NCBI RefSeq assembly: GCF_009769165.1
Contig: NZ_CP043476.1
Span: 4,409,001-4,473,000 of the forward strand
Source of the DNA: Xanthomonas hyacinthi
GTDB taxonomy: Bacteria > Pseudomonadota > Gammaproteobacteria > Xanthomonadales > Xanthomonadaceae
Reading direction: 5' to 3'
DNA: 64,000 nucleotides
Under the pieces are notes generated by a model. The model made no database searches. It was not told where the DNA came from and saw nothing but the letters and a program-made list of their open reading frames with translations. Positions within the stretch are counted from its first letter, which is position 1; each line of letters starts with the position of its first letter. A program made the position numbers and the translations under genes. This document shows, piece by piece, positions 1-7,772 of the stretch.

Positions 1-1178
1 CGACGCCGGCGTTGATCTGGAACATGATGATGTCGATGTCCGGCGGCTGGTTCTTCGTGGTCGCCTCCGAGGCGATCACGGTCGGCGACCACACCCTGGA
101 ACTGCCCGGCATCGGCTCCTACCTGGCGTTGGCGATCGCGCAGCGCAACTTCGCCGCGGTCGGCTGGGCGGTGCTGGCGATGGGCGTGCTGATCGTGCTG
201 TACGACCAGTTGCTGTTCCGTCCCATCGTCGCCTGGTCGGACAAGTTCCGCGCCGAACTCACCGCCGCGCAGGACAGGCCGCAGTCGTGGCTCTACGACC
301 TGCTGCGGCGCACCCGCCTGGCCAAGCGCCTGGTCGCGCCGCTGGCCTGGATCTGGCAGCGCACGCTGCTGTGGCGCTGGGCGCCGCGGCGCTTGCGCCC
401 GGCAGCGGCGCCTGCACAGGATGGCAGCGCCAACCTCTGGGGCGACCGGCTGTGGAGCGTGGCGCTGGCGATCGCCGCGCTGGCCGCGGCCTGGTTCGCG
501 TTCGACTACGGCCGCCGGCACCTGGGACTGCACGACCTGGCCGAGGCGTTCGGCGGCGGCCTGGCCACGCTGCTGCGGGTGGTGGTGCTGATCGCGCTGG
601 CCAGCGTGGTGTGGGTGCCGATCGGGGTGTGGATCGGGCTGCGCCCGAAGGTGGCGCAGCGGGTGCAGCCGCTGGCGCAGTTCCTGGCCGCGTTCCCGGC
701 CAACGTGCTGTTCCCGTTCGCGGTGCTGGCGATCGTCGCCACCGGCGCCAATCCGAACATCTGGCTGTCGCCGCTGATGATCCTGGGCACGCAGTGGTAC
801 ATCCTGTTCAACGTGATCGCCGGCGCCAGCGCGTTTCCCACCGACCTGCGCGAGGCGGCCACAGTCTACCAGCTGCGTTCGTGGACCTGGTGGCGGCGGG
901 TGATCCTGCCGGGCATCTTCCCGTACTACGTCACCGGCGCGCTGACCGCCTCCGGCGGCTCCTGGAACGCCAGCATCGTCGCCGAACTGGCCAGCTGGGG
1001 CGACACCCAGGTGCAGGCCTACGGGCTCGGTTCCTACATCGCCCGCGCCACCGCCGCCGGCGACGGCGCGCGGGTGCTGCTCGGGGTCGCGGTGATGTCG
1101 CTATTCGTGACCGTCTTCAACCGTGCGGTGTGGCGGCGCCTGTACGCCTTCGCCGAACGCCGCCTGCGCTTCGACTGA
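1..1178 (+). CDS. ABC importer permease, two fused permease domains (5'-truncated by window edge)
   Basis: Inner-membrane permease of a NitT/TauT-like binding-protein-dependent importer. The reading frame (first full codon at base 3) is open to the left edge, so this is only the C-terminal part of the protein. The first visible residues (MMMSMSGGWFFVVASE) match the end of one permease domain. A linker of about 90 residues and a second complete permease domain with several membrane segments follow, with a GGSWNASIVAE motif near the C-terminus. Two permease units are therefore fused in one chain. The matching ATPase follows 21 bases downstream. The substrate cannot be read from the sequence. 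Confidence 0.85.
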   Translation, partial: TPALIWNMMMSMSGGWFFVVASEAITVGDHTLELPGIGSYLALAIAQRNFAAVGWAVLAMGVLIVLYDQLLFRPIVAWSDKFRAELTAAQDRPQSWLYDLLRRTRLAKRLVAPLAWIWQRTLLWRWAPRRLRPAAAPAQDGSANLWGDRLWSVALAIAALAAAWFAFDYGRRHLGLHDLAEAFGGGLATLLRVVVLIALASVVWVPIGVWIGLRPKVAQRVQPLAQFLAAFPANVLFPFAVLAIVATGANPNIWLSPLMILGTQWYILFNVIAGASAFPTDLREAATVYQLRSWTWWRRVILPGIFPYYVTGALTASGGSWNASIVAELASWGDTQVQAYGLGSYIARATAAGDGARVLLGVAVMSLFVTVFNRAVWRRLYAFAERRLRFD

Positions 1179-1199
1179 CCACCCTTGGAGATTTCGACC

Positions 1200-2519
1200 A
1201 TGACCTTTTCCGCAAGCGCGCCCGAGCGCGCCCCGCTGGTCCGCGTGCACGGCGTGCGCAAGAGCTACGACAAGGGCGGGGCGACGCCGCTGGTGGTGCT
1301 GGACGATGTCGACCTGACCCTGCATTCGGGCCAGATCGTCGGCCTGCTCGGACGCTCCGGCTCCGGCAAGTCCACCCTGCTGCGCGCCATCGCCGGGCTG
1401 CTGCAGCCCAGCGCCGGCAGCATCGTGTTCCGCGACGCTACGCCGACCCAGGCGATCGACGACATTGCCATGGTGTTCCAGAGCTTCGCCCTGTTCCCGT
1501 GGCTGACCGTGCTGCAGAACGTGGAGGTCGGCCTGGAAGCGCGCGGCGTGGCCGCCGACGAACGCCGCCGGCGCGCGCTGGCGGCGATCGACCTGATCGG
1601 CCTGGACGGCTACGAAGGCGCCTATCCGAAGGAACTGTCCGGCGGCATGCGCCAGCGCGTCGGCCTGGCCCGCGCGCTGGTGGTGCGGCCGAAACTGCTG
1701 CTGATGGACGAGCCGTTCTCGGCGCTGGACGTGCTGACCGCCGAGACCCTGCGCACCGACCTGCTCGACCTGTGGTCGGAAGGGCGCATGCCGATCGAAT
1801 CGATCCTGATGGTCACCCACAACATCGAGGAAGCGGTGCTGATGTGCGACCGCATCGTGATCTTCGGCGCCAATCCGGGCCGGGTGATCGGCGAGATCCA
1901 GGTCACCTTGCCGCAGCCGCGCAACCGCCTGGCGCCGGCGTTCCGCGCCCTGGTCGACGACATCTACGCACGCATGACCGCCAGCCCGCAGCGGCCGCAG
2001 GCGCGCGAAGGCGTGTTCCCCGGCAGCGGCATCGCGATGGTGCTGCCGCGGGTGTCGAGCAACCTGCTGGCCGGCCTGGTCGAGGCGGTGGCGGCCGAGC
2101 CGTATCACGGCCGCGCCGACCTGCCGCCGCTGGCCGCCGGCCTGCAGCTGGAGGTGGACGAACTGTTCCCGATCGCCGAGACCCTGCAGCTGCTGCGCTT
2201 CGCCGTGTTCGAGCAGGGCGACCTGCAGCTGACCCCGGCCGGGCAGCGTTTCGCCGAACTTGGCACCGACGCGCGCAAGCAGATGTTCGCCCAGCACCTG
2301 GCCACCTACGTGCCGCTGGCCGCGCACATCCGCCGCGTGCTCGACGAACGCCCGACCCACCATGCGCCAGCGCGGCGTTTCCGCGACGAGCTGGAAGACC
2401 ACATGTCCGAAGACTATGCGGCGGAAACCGTGCAGGCGGTGACCAGCTGGGCGCGCTACGCCGAATACTTCGCCTACGACAAGCAGGCGGACCTGTTCTC
2501 GCTGGAGAATCCCAGCTAG
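1200..2519 (+). CDS. ABC importer ATP-binding protein with C-terminal AAA-associated domain
   Basis: Cytoplasmic ATPase partner of the permease just upstream. It has Walker A GRSGSGKS (near residue 55), signature LSGGMRQR, Walker B LLLMDEP and a switch histidine in MVTHN. After the nucleotide-binding domain, about 160 further residues form a helical C-terminal region typical of nitrate/sulfonate-type ATPases carrying an AAA-associated domain, thought to sense ligand or regulate transport. I place the start at the ATG at 1200, because GGAG at 1187-1190 is a well-spaced ribosome-binding site. A TTG at 1185 would lie inside that site. The protein is 439 residues. An imperfect palindrome follows the stop. 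Confidence 0.88.
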   Translation: MTFSASAPERAPLVRVHGVRKSYDKGGATPLVVLDDVDLTLHSGQIVGLLGRSGSGKSTLLRAIAGLLQPSAGSIVFRDATPTQAIDDIAMVFQSFALFPWLTVLQNVEVGLEARGVAADERRRRALAAIDLIGLDGYEGAYPKELSGGMRQRVGLARALVVRPKLLLMDEPFSALDVLTAETLRTDLLDLWSEGRMPIESILMVTHNIEEAVLMCDRIVIFGANPGRVIGEIQVTLPQPRNRLAPAFRALVDDIYARMTASPQRPQAREGVFPGSGIAMVLPRVSSNLLAGLVEAVAAEPYHGRADLPPLAAGLQLEVDELFPIAETLQLLRFAVFEQGDLQLTPAGQRFAELGTDARKQMFAQHLATYVPLAAHIRRVLDERPTHHAPARRFRDELEDHMSEDYAAETVQAVTSWARYAEYFAYDKQADLFSLENPS

Positions 2520-2557
2520 CGCGTTGTCAGTGCAGATGTTTGCGGTTGACGCAGTAC

Positions 2558-2585
2558 TGTGGAAGCGACTGAAGTCGCTCCCACA
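2558..2585. repeat. Short xanthomonad-type intergenic palindrome
   Basis: The arms TGTGG-a-AGCGACT and AGTCGCT-c-CCACA form a nearly perfect hairpin 38 bases after the ABC ATPase stop. Its layout (GGAGCGACTTCAGTCGC core) resembles the larger inverted repeat at 54566-54631, suggesting the same class of dispersed palindrome. It could act as a terminator for the importer operon, although no T-run follows. Confidence 0.6.
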
Positions 2586-2708
2586 ACGCTTCGCCGTGCC
2601 GAGGTAGAGGCATGTCGAGGAGCCAGCAGACCAGCGGTCTTGGCGATGTCGCGATGCGCTCGCGGCAGAGTGCGGCAGGCGCGGACGGCAGCGGCCGCGC
2701 AGATCGAT

Positions 2709-3077
2709 TCAGTCGTTATCGGCAAGCGCCGCGTAGCCAGACAACGGACTCGGCGTGCCGGCGGCGGAGATGGCTGTCCCGTTCAAGCCCATGTCCCAGG
2801 CCAGCCCGGCCCAGACCAGGTCGGCGATGCCGCCGCCCTGCGCCATGTGCCCGCGCCCGCGCCCGCGCCCGCCGAGCATCTGCCGCAACTCGTCCTGCGC
2901 CAGCATTTCCAGCTGCCGCAGCGTGCTGCCCGGCTGGCGCCGCGCCGCGCGGGGCAGGGCGCCGCCGCCCGCTGCCACGCCCCGCGCCGGCTGCGCGGTA
3001 ACGGGCAGGGCAGCGGGCGCGGCGCTCAGATCGTCGCAGGACATGGCCTCGACTCGGGACAGGGATTGGAGAGGCAT
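2709..3077 (-). CDS. Candidate double-glycine-leader peptide (bacteriocin-like), 122 codons or shorter
   Basis: I recognise no named homologue. Around residues 59-70 the protein contains LAQDELRQMLGG. This fits the class II bacteriocin/microcin leader pattern (LSxxELxxIxGG) that C39-type exporters cut after Gly-Gly. Cleavage would release a 52-residue C-terminal part beginning RGRGRGHMAQGGG, glycine- and alanine-rich with a hydrophobic stretch (IADLVWAGLAW) and an acidic tail. The N-terminal extension before the leader is unusually long. In-frame ATGs at 3044 and nearer the leader are possible starts, and none has a strong ribosome-binding site. The gene lies downstream of the chemoreceptor, separated by a hairpin. 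No immunity gene or C39 transporter is in the window. The leader match is seen; the function is inferred. Confidence 0.5.
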   Translation of the reverse strand: MPLQSLSRVEAMSCDDLSAAPAALPVTAQPARGVAAGGGALPRAARRQPGSTLRQLEMLAQDELRQMLGGRGRGRGHMAQGGGIADLVWAGLAWDMGLNGTAISAAGTPSPLSGYAALADND

Positions 3078-3105
3078 CGGCTCGGACGGGCAGGGGAAGG
3101 CAGAG

Positions 3106-3140
3106 ACGACACGCCCCGGCCGGGGCCGGGGACGTGTCGT
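3106..3140. terminator. GC-rich hairpin after the chemoreceptor gene
   Basis: ACGACACG-CCCCGG pairs with CCGGGG-a-CGTGTCGT around a short loop, a stem of 14 pairs with one bulge. It lies 30 bases beyond the chemoreceptor stop and just before the small peptide gene, both on the minus strand. It probably separates the two transcripts. It lacks a clear T-run, so rho-independent activity is uncertain. Confidence 0.55.
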
Positions 3141-3170
3141 TTCATGATGCGGCAGGGAACATGACGCCGG

Positions 3171-4361
3171 TCAGAACAGTTCGACGGTGCCGGCGCCCAT
3201 GCTCTGCTGCGCCACCGGCTTGTGCGGCGGACGCTCCCATTCCACGCGCATCTCGCGCAGGCGGTTGCCGACCCGTTGCAGCGCATCGACCAGTTCGCTG
3301 TCGAACACGCCGCCATTGCGGTGCAGCAGTTCCTGCAGGCCCACGGCCTCGCGGTTGATCGCGGTCAGGCGGTCCAGGTGGGTGTGCACCCCCCCCAGGG
3401 CCTGGGTCGCGATGTCCTCGAACTGCAGGGCGCGCACCGCTTCGGCGACGCTGCTGTCGATGGCGCGGCCGCACTCGGAGATCTCGCGCATGCCTTCGCC
3501 CAGCGAATTGTTGATCGCCGCCACGTTGTCCAGCATCGAGGCGGCCTCGGCGCGCGCCTCGCGGGAGCGGTCCATGTCGCGCGAGGCCATGTGCGAGACC
3601 GTCTCGCGGACCTTGGCGATGGCGTCCTTGGAGCTGTGCGCCAGCTTGCGGATCTGCTCGTTGAAGGTGGTCGAGCGCTCGGACAGGTTGCGCACCTCGT
3701 CGGCGACCACCGCGAAGCCGCGGCCCGCCTCGCCGGCACGCGCCGCTTCGATCGCCGCGTTCAGCGCCAGCAGATTGGTCTGGTCGGCGATCGACTTGAC
3801 GTCCTCCAGCAGCGCGAAGATGCCATCCAGGTGCTGCGACATGTCGTCGATGTAGTGCACCGTGGCGCTGCTCTGGCCGCTGACCTGTTCCAGCGCCTCG
3901 ACCAATTGCTCCATGCGCTGGCTGGCATGCTGGGCGAAGCGGGCCACGTCCACCCCGGCACCGCCGTCGTCGCCGGCGCGGTCCACGATCCGCGCCAGCG
4001 CCACGCTCTGCTGCCGCGACTTGCGGTTCATCGCCTCGAAGCTGCCGCCCAGGCCGCTGACCGCCTGGCGGATCAGTTCGCGGGCCCGTTCGATCTCGCT
4101 GCGCGAGCCGTCGATCTCGTTGCCGACGAAGTTGCGCAGCTCCGACAGCAGCTGATCCTGCTCGCGCATGATCTTGGACTGCTCCGGCGAGCGCCGGCTC
4201 TGGCTGTAGGCTGTCCAGGCGGCGAAGCCCAGCCAGCTCAGCGTCATCGTGGTGAGGATGGCCCAACGGACCGGGGCCGGCCAGTCGAAACCGGCGGCGA
4301 TGGGGAACAGCAGCGTCAGGGCGAGCGGGGCGGCCAGACGGATCAGGAGGCGTGAGTACAT
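3171..4361 (-). CDS. Methyl-accepting chemotaxis protein without a large periplasmic sensor
   Basis: Chemoreceptor signalling protein of 396 residues. Two closely spaced hydrophobic segments at the N-terminus (about residues 5-20 and 28-45) anchor it in the inner membrane with almost no periplasmic loop and no recognisable HAMP or sensor domain. The C-terminal half is the coiled-coil signalling domain with the kinase-contact hairpin tip ([19 protein letters not shown], then [12 protein letters not shown]). It should bind CheA/CheW and probably senses a cytoplasmic or membrane signal. No che genes are nearby. I prefer the ATG at 4361 because the protein then begins just before the first membrane segment; a GTG at 4382 would add seven residues. 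Confidence 0.88.
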   Translation of the reverse strand: MYSRLLIRLAAPLALTLLFPIAAGFDWPAPVRWAILTTMTLSWLGFAAWTAYSQSRRSPEQSKIMREQDQLLSELRNFVGNEIDGSRSEIERARELIRQAVSGLGGSFEAMNRKSRQQSVALARIVDRAGDDGGAGVDVARFAQHASQRMEQLVEALEQVSGQSSATVHYIDDMSQHLDGIFALLEDVKSIADQTNLLALNAAIEAARAGEAGRGFAVVADEVRNLSERSTTFNEQIRKLAHSSKDAIAKVRETVSHMASRDMDRSREARAEAASMLDNVAAINNSLGEGMREISECGRAIDSSVAEAVRALQFEDIATQALGGVHTHLDRLTAINREAVGLQELLHRNGGVFDSELVDALQRVGNRLREMRVEWERPPHKPVAQQSMGAGTVELF

Positions 4362-4491
4362 GGACGTTCTCGGCAGATTCACGATTGCTGTATCGGCCGT
4401 ACCCCCTCGGTCTTTAGCCGCGCTGTGGCGCCGATCGCGTCCGCGTGGCGAAACGTGCCCTGCATCGAGAAGCCGGATGCGGCGCCCGCGC

Positions 4492-5106
4492 TCAGCGCAA
4501 TGCGCGGTCCACCGCCTCGAGCATGCGCCGCTTGGCCAGCAGGAAATCCCACAGGCTGCCGCCCATCTGCCGCCACAGCACCGCCGAGCGCACCGCCGCC
4601 AGCAGCAGCGCGCGGATCTCCGCCACCACCCCGGCCTGGCCCAGGTAGTGCGGGTTGCCCTGCACCATCACCCGCGGGCGCAGCTGGCTGATGGTGTCGG
4701 CATACAGCTGGCCCAGCGCGCCGATCACCTCCGGGTGCGCGCTGTCGGCGTGTTCGGCCAGCAGCGGCGCGATCCGGGCGATGCCGGCGGTGACCTTGGC
4801 GCTGGTCTGGGTGTCGCGCACGAAGCGCCGCTCCAGCTGCAGCACTGCCAGCGCCAGCCGCGGCAGCACCTCGTCCTGGCCCTGGTTGCGGAAATAGTTG
4901 TGCAGCAGGCGCAGCCCGGGCGCGACGTCGCCGACCCGGCCGTAGACCGCCTCGGGGGTGTCGGCATCGGTGCGGAACACGCTGTCGAGCAGGGTCCGCA
5001 CCAGCGACGCCTCGGACTGCCCGGTCTCGGCGATGCGCCGCACCTGCTGCAGGGCCTGGGCGACGCCGGCCAGCGCCAGCACGCGCGCGTCCATGGAATC
5101 GGTCAT
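4492..5106 (-). CDS. hflD: High frequency lysogenization protein HflD homologue
   Basis: Helical, membrane-peripheral protein of the DUF489/HflD family. In E. coli HflD affects lambda CII stability and lysogenisation; its housekeeping role is unclear. The 204-residue length and motifs such as [20 protein letters not shown] and [13 protein letters not shown] fit the family. The start at 5106 overlaps the mnmA stop by four bases (ATGA), and the mnmA-hflD order is the usual gammaproteobacterial arrangement. It ends the minus-strand operon that begins with the exported protein at 7251. A second ATG four codons in is a possible alternative start. Confidence 0.93.
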   Translation of the reverse strand: MTDSMDARVLALAGVAQALQQVRRIAETGQSEASLVRTLLDSVFRTDADTPEAVYGRVGDVAPGLRLLHNYFRNQGQDEVLPRLALAVLQLERRFVRDTQTSAKVTAGIARIAPLLAEHADSAHPEVIGALGQLYADTISQLRPRVMVQGNPHYLGQAGVVAEIRALLLAAVRSAVLWRQMGGSLWDFLLAKRRMLEAVDRALR

Positions 5107-6293
5107 CGGGTGGTTTCCTCTTGTGAAGCGGTGCGCTGCGCCAGGCGGCGTTGCAGCGGGGCATCGGTGGTGGCGATCACGGCGCCGCCCAGGCAGTCCT
5201 CGCCCTGGTACAGCACCAGCGACTGGCCGGGGGTGACGGCACGCTGCGGGCGGGCGAAGCGCACCGCCAGGGTGCCGTCGTCGGCCACCTCGACCGTGCA
5301 CGGCTCGTCGGCCTGGCGGTAGCGGGTCTGCGCGGTGCAGTCGAAGCGCCGCGCCGGCGCCGATCCGGAGATCCAGTGCGCGGCTTCGGAGTGCAGTTGC
5401 GTGGACATCAGATGGGGGCTGTCGCGATCCTGGTCCACGTACAGCACGTTGCGCGCCACGTCCTTGCCGACCACGTACCACGGCGCCGCCGCGCGGCCGC
5501 GCACGCCGCCGATGTTCAGGCCCTCGCGCTGGCCCAGGGTGAAGTAGAACACCCCCGGATGTTCGGCCACCACCTGCTCGTGCGGGTCGCGGATCTCGCC
5601 GCGCCGGGCCGGCAGGTAGCGGCCGAGGAACGCGCGGAAGTCGCGCTCGCCGATGAAGCAGATGCCGGTGGAATCCTTTTTCGCATGGGTCGGCAGGCCG
5701 GCCTCGCGGGCGATGCGCCGCACCTGCTCCTTGGGCAGCTCGCCGACCGGGAACAGGGTCGCGGCCAGCTGCGCCTGGCCCAGCTGGTGCAGGAAATAGC
5801 TCTGGTCCTTGTTGCGGTCCAGCCCGCGCAGCAGCCGCCAGTGGCCGTCGGCGAAGGCCACCCGGGCGTAATGGCCGGTGGCGATGCGCTCGGCGCCGAG
5901 GGCGCGCGCCGCGTCCAGGAAATGCTTGAACTTGACCTCGCGGTTGCACAGCACGTCCGGGTTGGGCGTGCGCCCGGCGGCGTACTCGGCCAGGAAGTGG
6001 GCGAACACCCCTTGCCAGTATTCCTGCGAGAAATCGCGGAAGTGGAACGGCATGCCGAGCAGGCCGCACACCGCCACCGCGTCGCGGCGGTCGTCCTCGG
6101 CGCGGCAGCCGGTCGCTTTCGGCTTCCTGCCTTCAGCGACACTCGCGCTGTCCTGCGCATCGCCACTGCCGTCGTCGGCCCAGTTCTGCATGAACAGCCC
6201 GGCCACGTCCGCGCCCTGCTGCACCAGCTGCCAGGCCGCCACCGACGAATCGACCCCGCCGGACACGCCGACCATGATCCGCGCGCCACTCAT
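5103..6293 (-). CDS. mnmA: tRNA-specific 2-thiouridylase MnmA with a 17-residue insertion
   Basis: Cytoplasmic enzyme that 2-thiolates U34 of tRNA-Lys, -Glu and -Gln, using ATP and sulfur relayed by the Tus system. It has the PP-loop [13 protein letters not shown] near the N-terminus, catalytic cysteines in [12 protein letters not shown] and [10 protein letters not shown], and the family C-terminal beta-barrels; 396 residues. Between NWADDGSGD and [13 protein letters not shown] there are 17 extra residues ([17 protein letters not shown]) encoded by 6108-6158. Related MnmA proteins have only a few residues at this point. The start at 6293 overlaps the Nudix stop (ATGA), and its stop overlaps the hflD start. 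Confidence 0.95.
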   Translation of the reverse strand: MSGARIMVGVSGGVDSSVAAWQLVQQGADVAGLFMQNWADDGSGDAQDSASVAEGRKPKATGCRAEDDRRDAVAVCGLLGMPFHFRDFSQEYWQGVFAHFLAEYAAGRTPNPDVLCNREVKFKHFLDAARALGAERIATGHYARVAFADGHWRLLRGLDRNKDQSYFLHQLGQAQLAATLFPVGELPKEQVRRIAREAGLPTHAKKDSTGICFIGERDFRAFLGRYLPARRGEIRDPHEQVVAEHPGVFYFTLGQREGLNIGGVRGRAAAPWYVVGKDVARNVLYVDQDRDSPHLMSTQLHSEAAHWISGSAPARRFDCTAQTRYRQADEPCTVEVADDGTLAVRFARPQRAVTPGQSLVLYQGEDCLGGAVIATTDAPLQRRLAQRTASQEETTR

Positions 6294-6748
6294 GCCAGCT
6301 GCCGCACCAGGTCCAGCGGATAGCGCTTGCCGGCCAGGAAATCGGCAACCACCTGCCATACCAGCGGGCTGCGCCAGCGCGGCGCAGCGGCCTGCAGCTC
6401 GGCCGGGGTCATCCACAGCGCGCGCACGATGCCCTCGTCCAGCGGCCGCTGCGGGTCGTGCGCGAGCGGCTCGGCGGCGAAGGCGAAGCGCAGGTAGTGG
6501 CGGCCGTTGTCGGCCTTCCACTGGTAGGCGCCGATGAACGCGGTCAGCCGCACCTGCCAGCCGGTCTCCTCCAGCGTCTCGCGCAGCGCCGCCTGCAGCA
6601 GGCTCTCGTCCGGCTCCAGGTGTCCGGCCGGCTGGTTCAGCACCAGCGTGCCGGCGATGGATTCCTCCACCTGCAGCAGGCGGCCCTCGCGCACCACCAC
6701 CGTGGCCACGGTCACGTCGGGCTGCCAGGGGCCGGGCGCCAGCGCCAT
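6290..6748 (-). CDS. Nudix hydrolase (NudJ-like)
   Basis: A 152-residue Nudix-fold pyrophosphatase. The Nudix box is intact: G-H-L-E-P-D-E, then the REUxEExG core RETLEETGW, preceded by [10 protein letters not shown]. In gammaproteobacteria a Nudix protein of this type (NudJ, thiamine-pyrophosphate/nucleotide phosphatase) commonly sits directly upstream of mnmA, as here. The ATG at 6748 shares one base with the preceding gene's stop (TGATG), and its own stop overlaps mnmA by four bases. The exact substrate cannot be fixed from sequence. Confidence 0.88.
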   Translation of the reverse strand: MALAPGPWQPDVTVATVVVREGRLLQVEESIAGTLVLNQPAGHLEPDESLLQAALRETLEETGWQVRLTAFIGAYQWKADNGRHYLRFAFAAEPLAHDPQRPLDEGIVRALWMTPAELQAAAPRWRSPLVWQVVADFLAGKRYPLDLVRQLA

Positions 6749-7251
6749 CAGAACGCGTCCTTGCCGGCGTTGAGTTCGGCGTCCATCGCGTCGGCGCCGC
6801 GCGCCGCCGCTTCCAGCGCCTCGCGCAAGGCGGTGTCGTCGGCATCGGCGGCGAGCTTGACCACGAACACCGCGGTGCCGCCCTGGCGCACCCAGCCGCC
6901 GAGGATGTCGGCCTGTGCGTCTTCCAGCAGGCGGTTGGCGACCGCGGCGGGCAGGGTGTCGCCCTTGGCCTGGTAGGCCGGCGACCAGATCTCGCGGATC
7001 CGGTAGCTGCCGAAGCGCTCCACCGGCGAGCGCACGTAGATCAGCTGCTGGCGCTCGCGGCCCTGCTCGCGCAGTCCGAACAGCAGTTGGTAGTCGCCGT
7101 CGGCATCGGCCTGGACGTCGTAGCCCATTGCCTGCAGGCGCTTGCCCAGTGCCTGGTCCGGCGCGGCGGCGGCCGGCGCGGCGACGCCGGCCAGCAGCGC
7201 GGCGAGCAGGGCGGCCGTGCGGAAATTCGTCGAATGCATGCGTTGCGCCAT
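6748..7251 (-). CDS. Exported protein of unknown function
   Basis: I do not recognise a named family. After [12 protein letters not shown] a hydrophobic stretch and an Ala-rich cleavage region (AAPAAAAP) form a clear Sec signal peptide. The mature part, about 140 residues, is soluble-looking and shows a YbjN-like feel ([16 protein letters not shown]). The first gene of the operon with the Nudix hydrolase, mnmA and hflD, it starts at 7251 or at the ATG at 7239; neither has a visible ribosome-binding site. The open frame extends further upstream, but that extension would overlap the clpS start on the other strand and bury the signal peptide. Confidence 0.7.
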   Translation of the reverse strand: MAQRMHSTNFRTAALLAALLAGVAAPAAAAPDQALGKRLQAMGYDVQADADGDYQLLFGLREQGRERQQLIYVRSPVERFGSYRIREIWSPAYQAKGDTLPAAVANRLLEDAQADILGGWVRQGGTAVFVVKLAADADDTALREALEAAARGADAMDAELNAGKDAF

Positions 7252-7315
7252 CGAAAGAGGGGGAATTGTGCGGGCAGGACCGGCGATCGTCCAATCCGGG
7301 CCGACAGCCGCCGTA

Positions 7316-7321
7316 TATAAT
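7316..7321 (+). promoter_or_regulatory. Consensus -10 box (TATAAT) abutting the clpS start
   Basis: A perfect TATAAT ends six bases before the clpS ATG at 7328. Transcription from it would begin at about 7327-7329, that is, on the start codon, giving a leaderless mRNA. No Shine-Dalgarno sequence precedes the ATG. A convincing -35 box is not visible at 17-base spacing. Confidence 0.5.
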
Positions 7322-7327
7322 CGGCGC

Positions 7328-7648
7328 ATGCCTCGCAAGAATTCTTCAGACCACGACCACGGCGTAATGGTGGAGACCGGCAAGCCCGAAGTCGCCCGCC
7401 CGCCGATGTACCAAGTGCTGTTGCTGAACGACGATTACACCCCGATGGACTTCGTGGTGACCGTGTTGCAGCAGTTTTTCTCGCTGGACCTGGAGAAGGC
7501 CACGCAGGTGATGCTGCATGTGCATACCCGCGGCCGCGGCGTCTGCGGGGTCTATACCCGCGAGGTTGCTGAATCCAAGGTGGCTCAGGTGAACGAGTTC
7601 TCCAGGATGAACCAGCATCCCCTGTTGTGCACGATGGAAAAAGCCTGA
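7328..7648 (+). CDS. clpS: ATP-dependent Clp protease adaptor ClpS
   Basis: Adaptor that delivers N-degron substrates (Leu, Phe, Tyr, Trp N-termini) to ClpAP. The 106-residue protein has a flexible N-terminal tail followed by the ClpS fold. The [13 protein letters not shown] segment carries the substrate-binding Asn-Asp pair, and [19 protein letters not shown] carries the family helix and strand. It precedes clpA on the same strand by 124 bases, and aat, which makes N-degrons, lies 2.8 kb away. The start is fixed by the family N-terminus and lies six bases after TATAAT. Confidence 0.97.
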   Translation: MPRKNSSDHDHGVMVETGKPEVARPPMYQVLLLNDDYTPMDFVVTVLQQFFSLDLEKATQVMLHVHTRGRGVCGVYTREVAESKVAQVNEFSRMNQHPLLCTMEKA

Positions 7649-7772
7649 TATTGGTAGGCGTCGGTCGCCGGTTTGCTCCGGACTAACGCGGTCTGAACAC
7701 ATCGATCCGATAGGGTTGTGGAAATTCGCAACTGCAGCCGCATATTGTTGGCAACAGACGTCGGAGTGAACC

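Noticed and set aside
287..2572. Very long open frames overlapping the ABC transporter genes
   Set aside because: They are Arg/Ala/Gly-rich shadows of the real frames in GC-rich DNA, with no recognisable domains.
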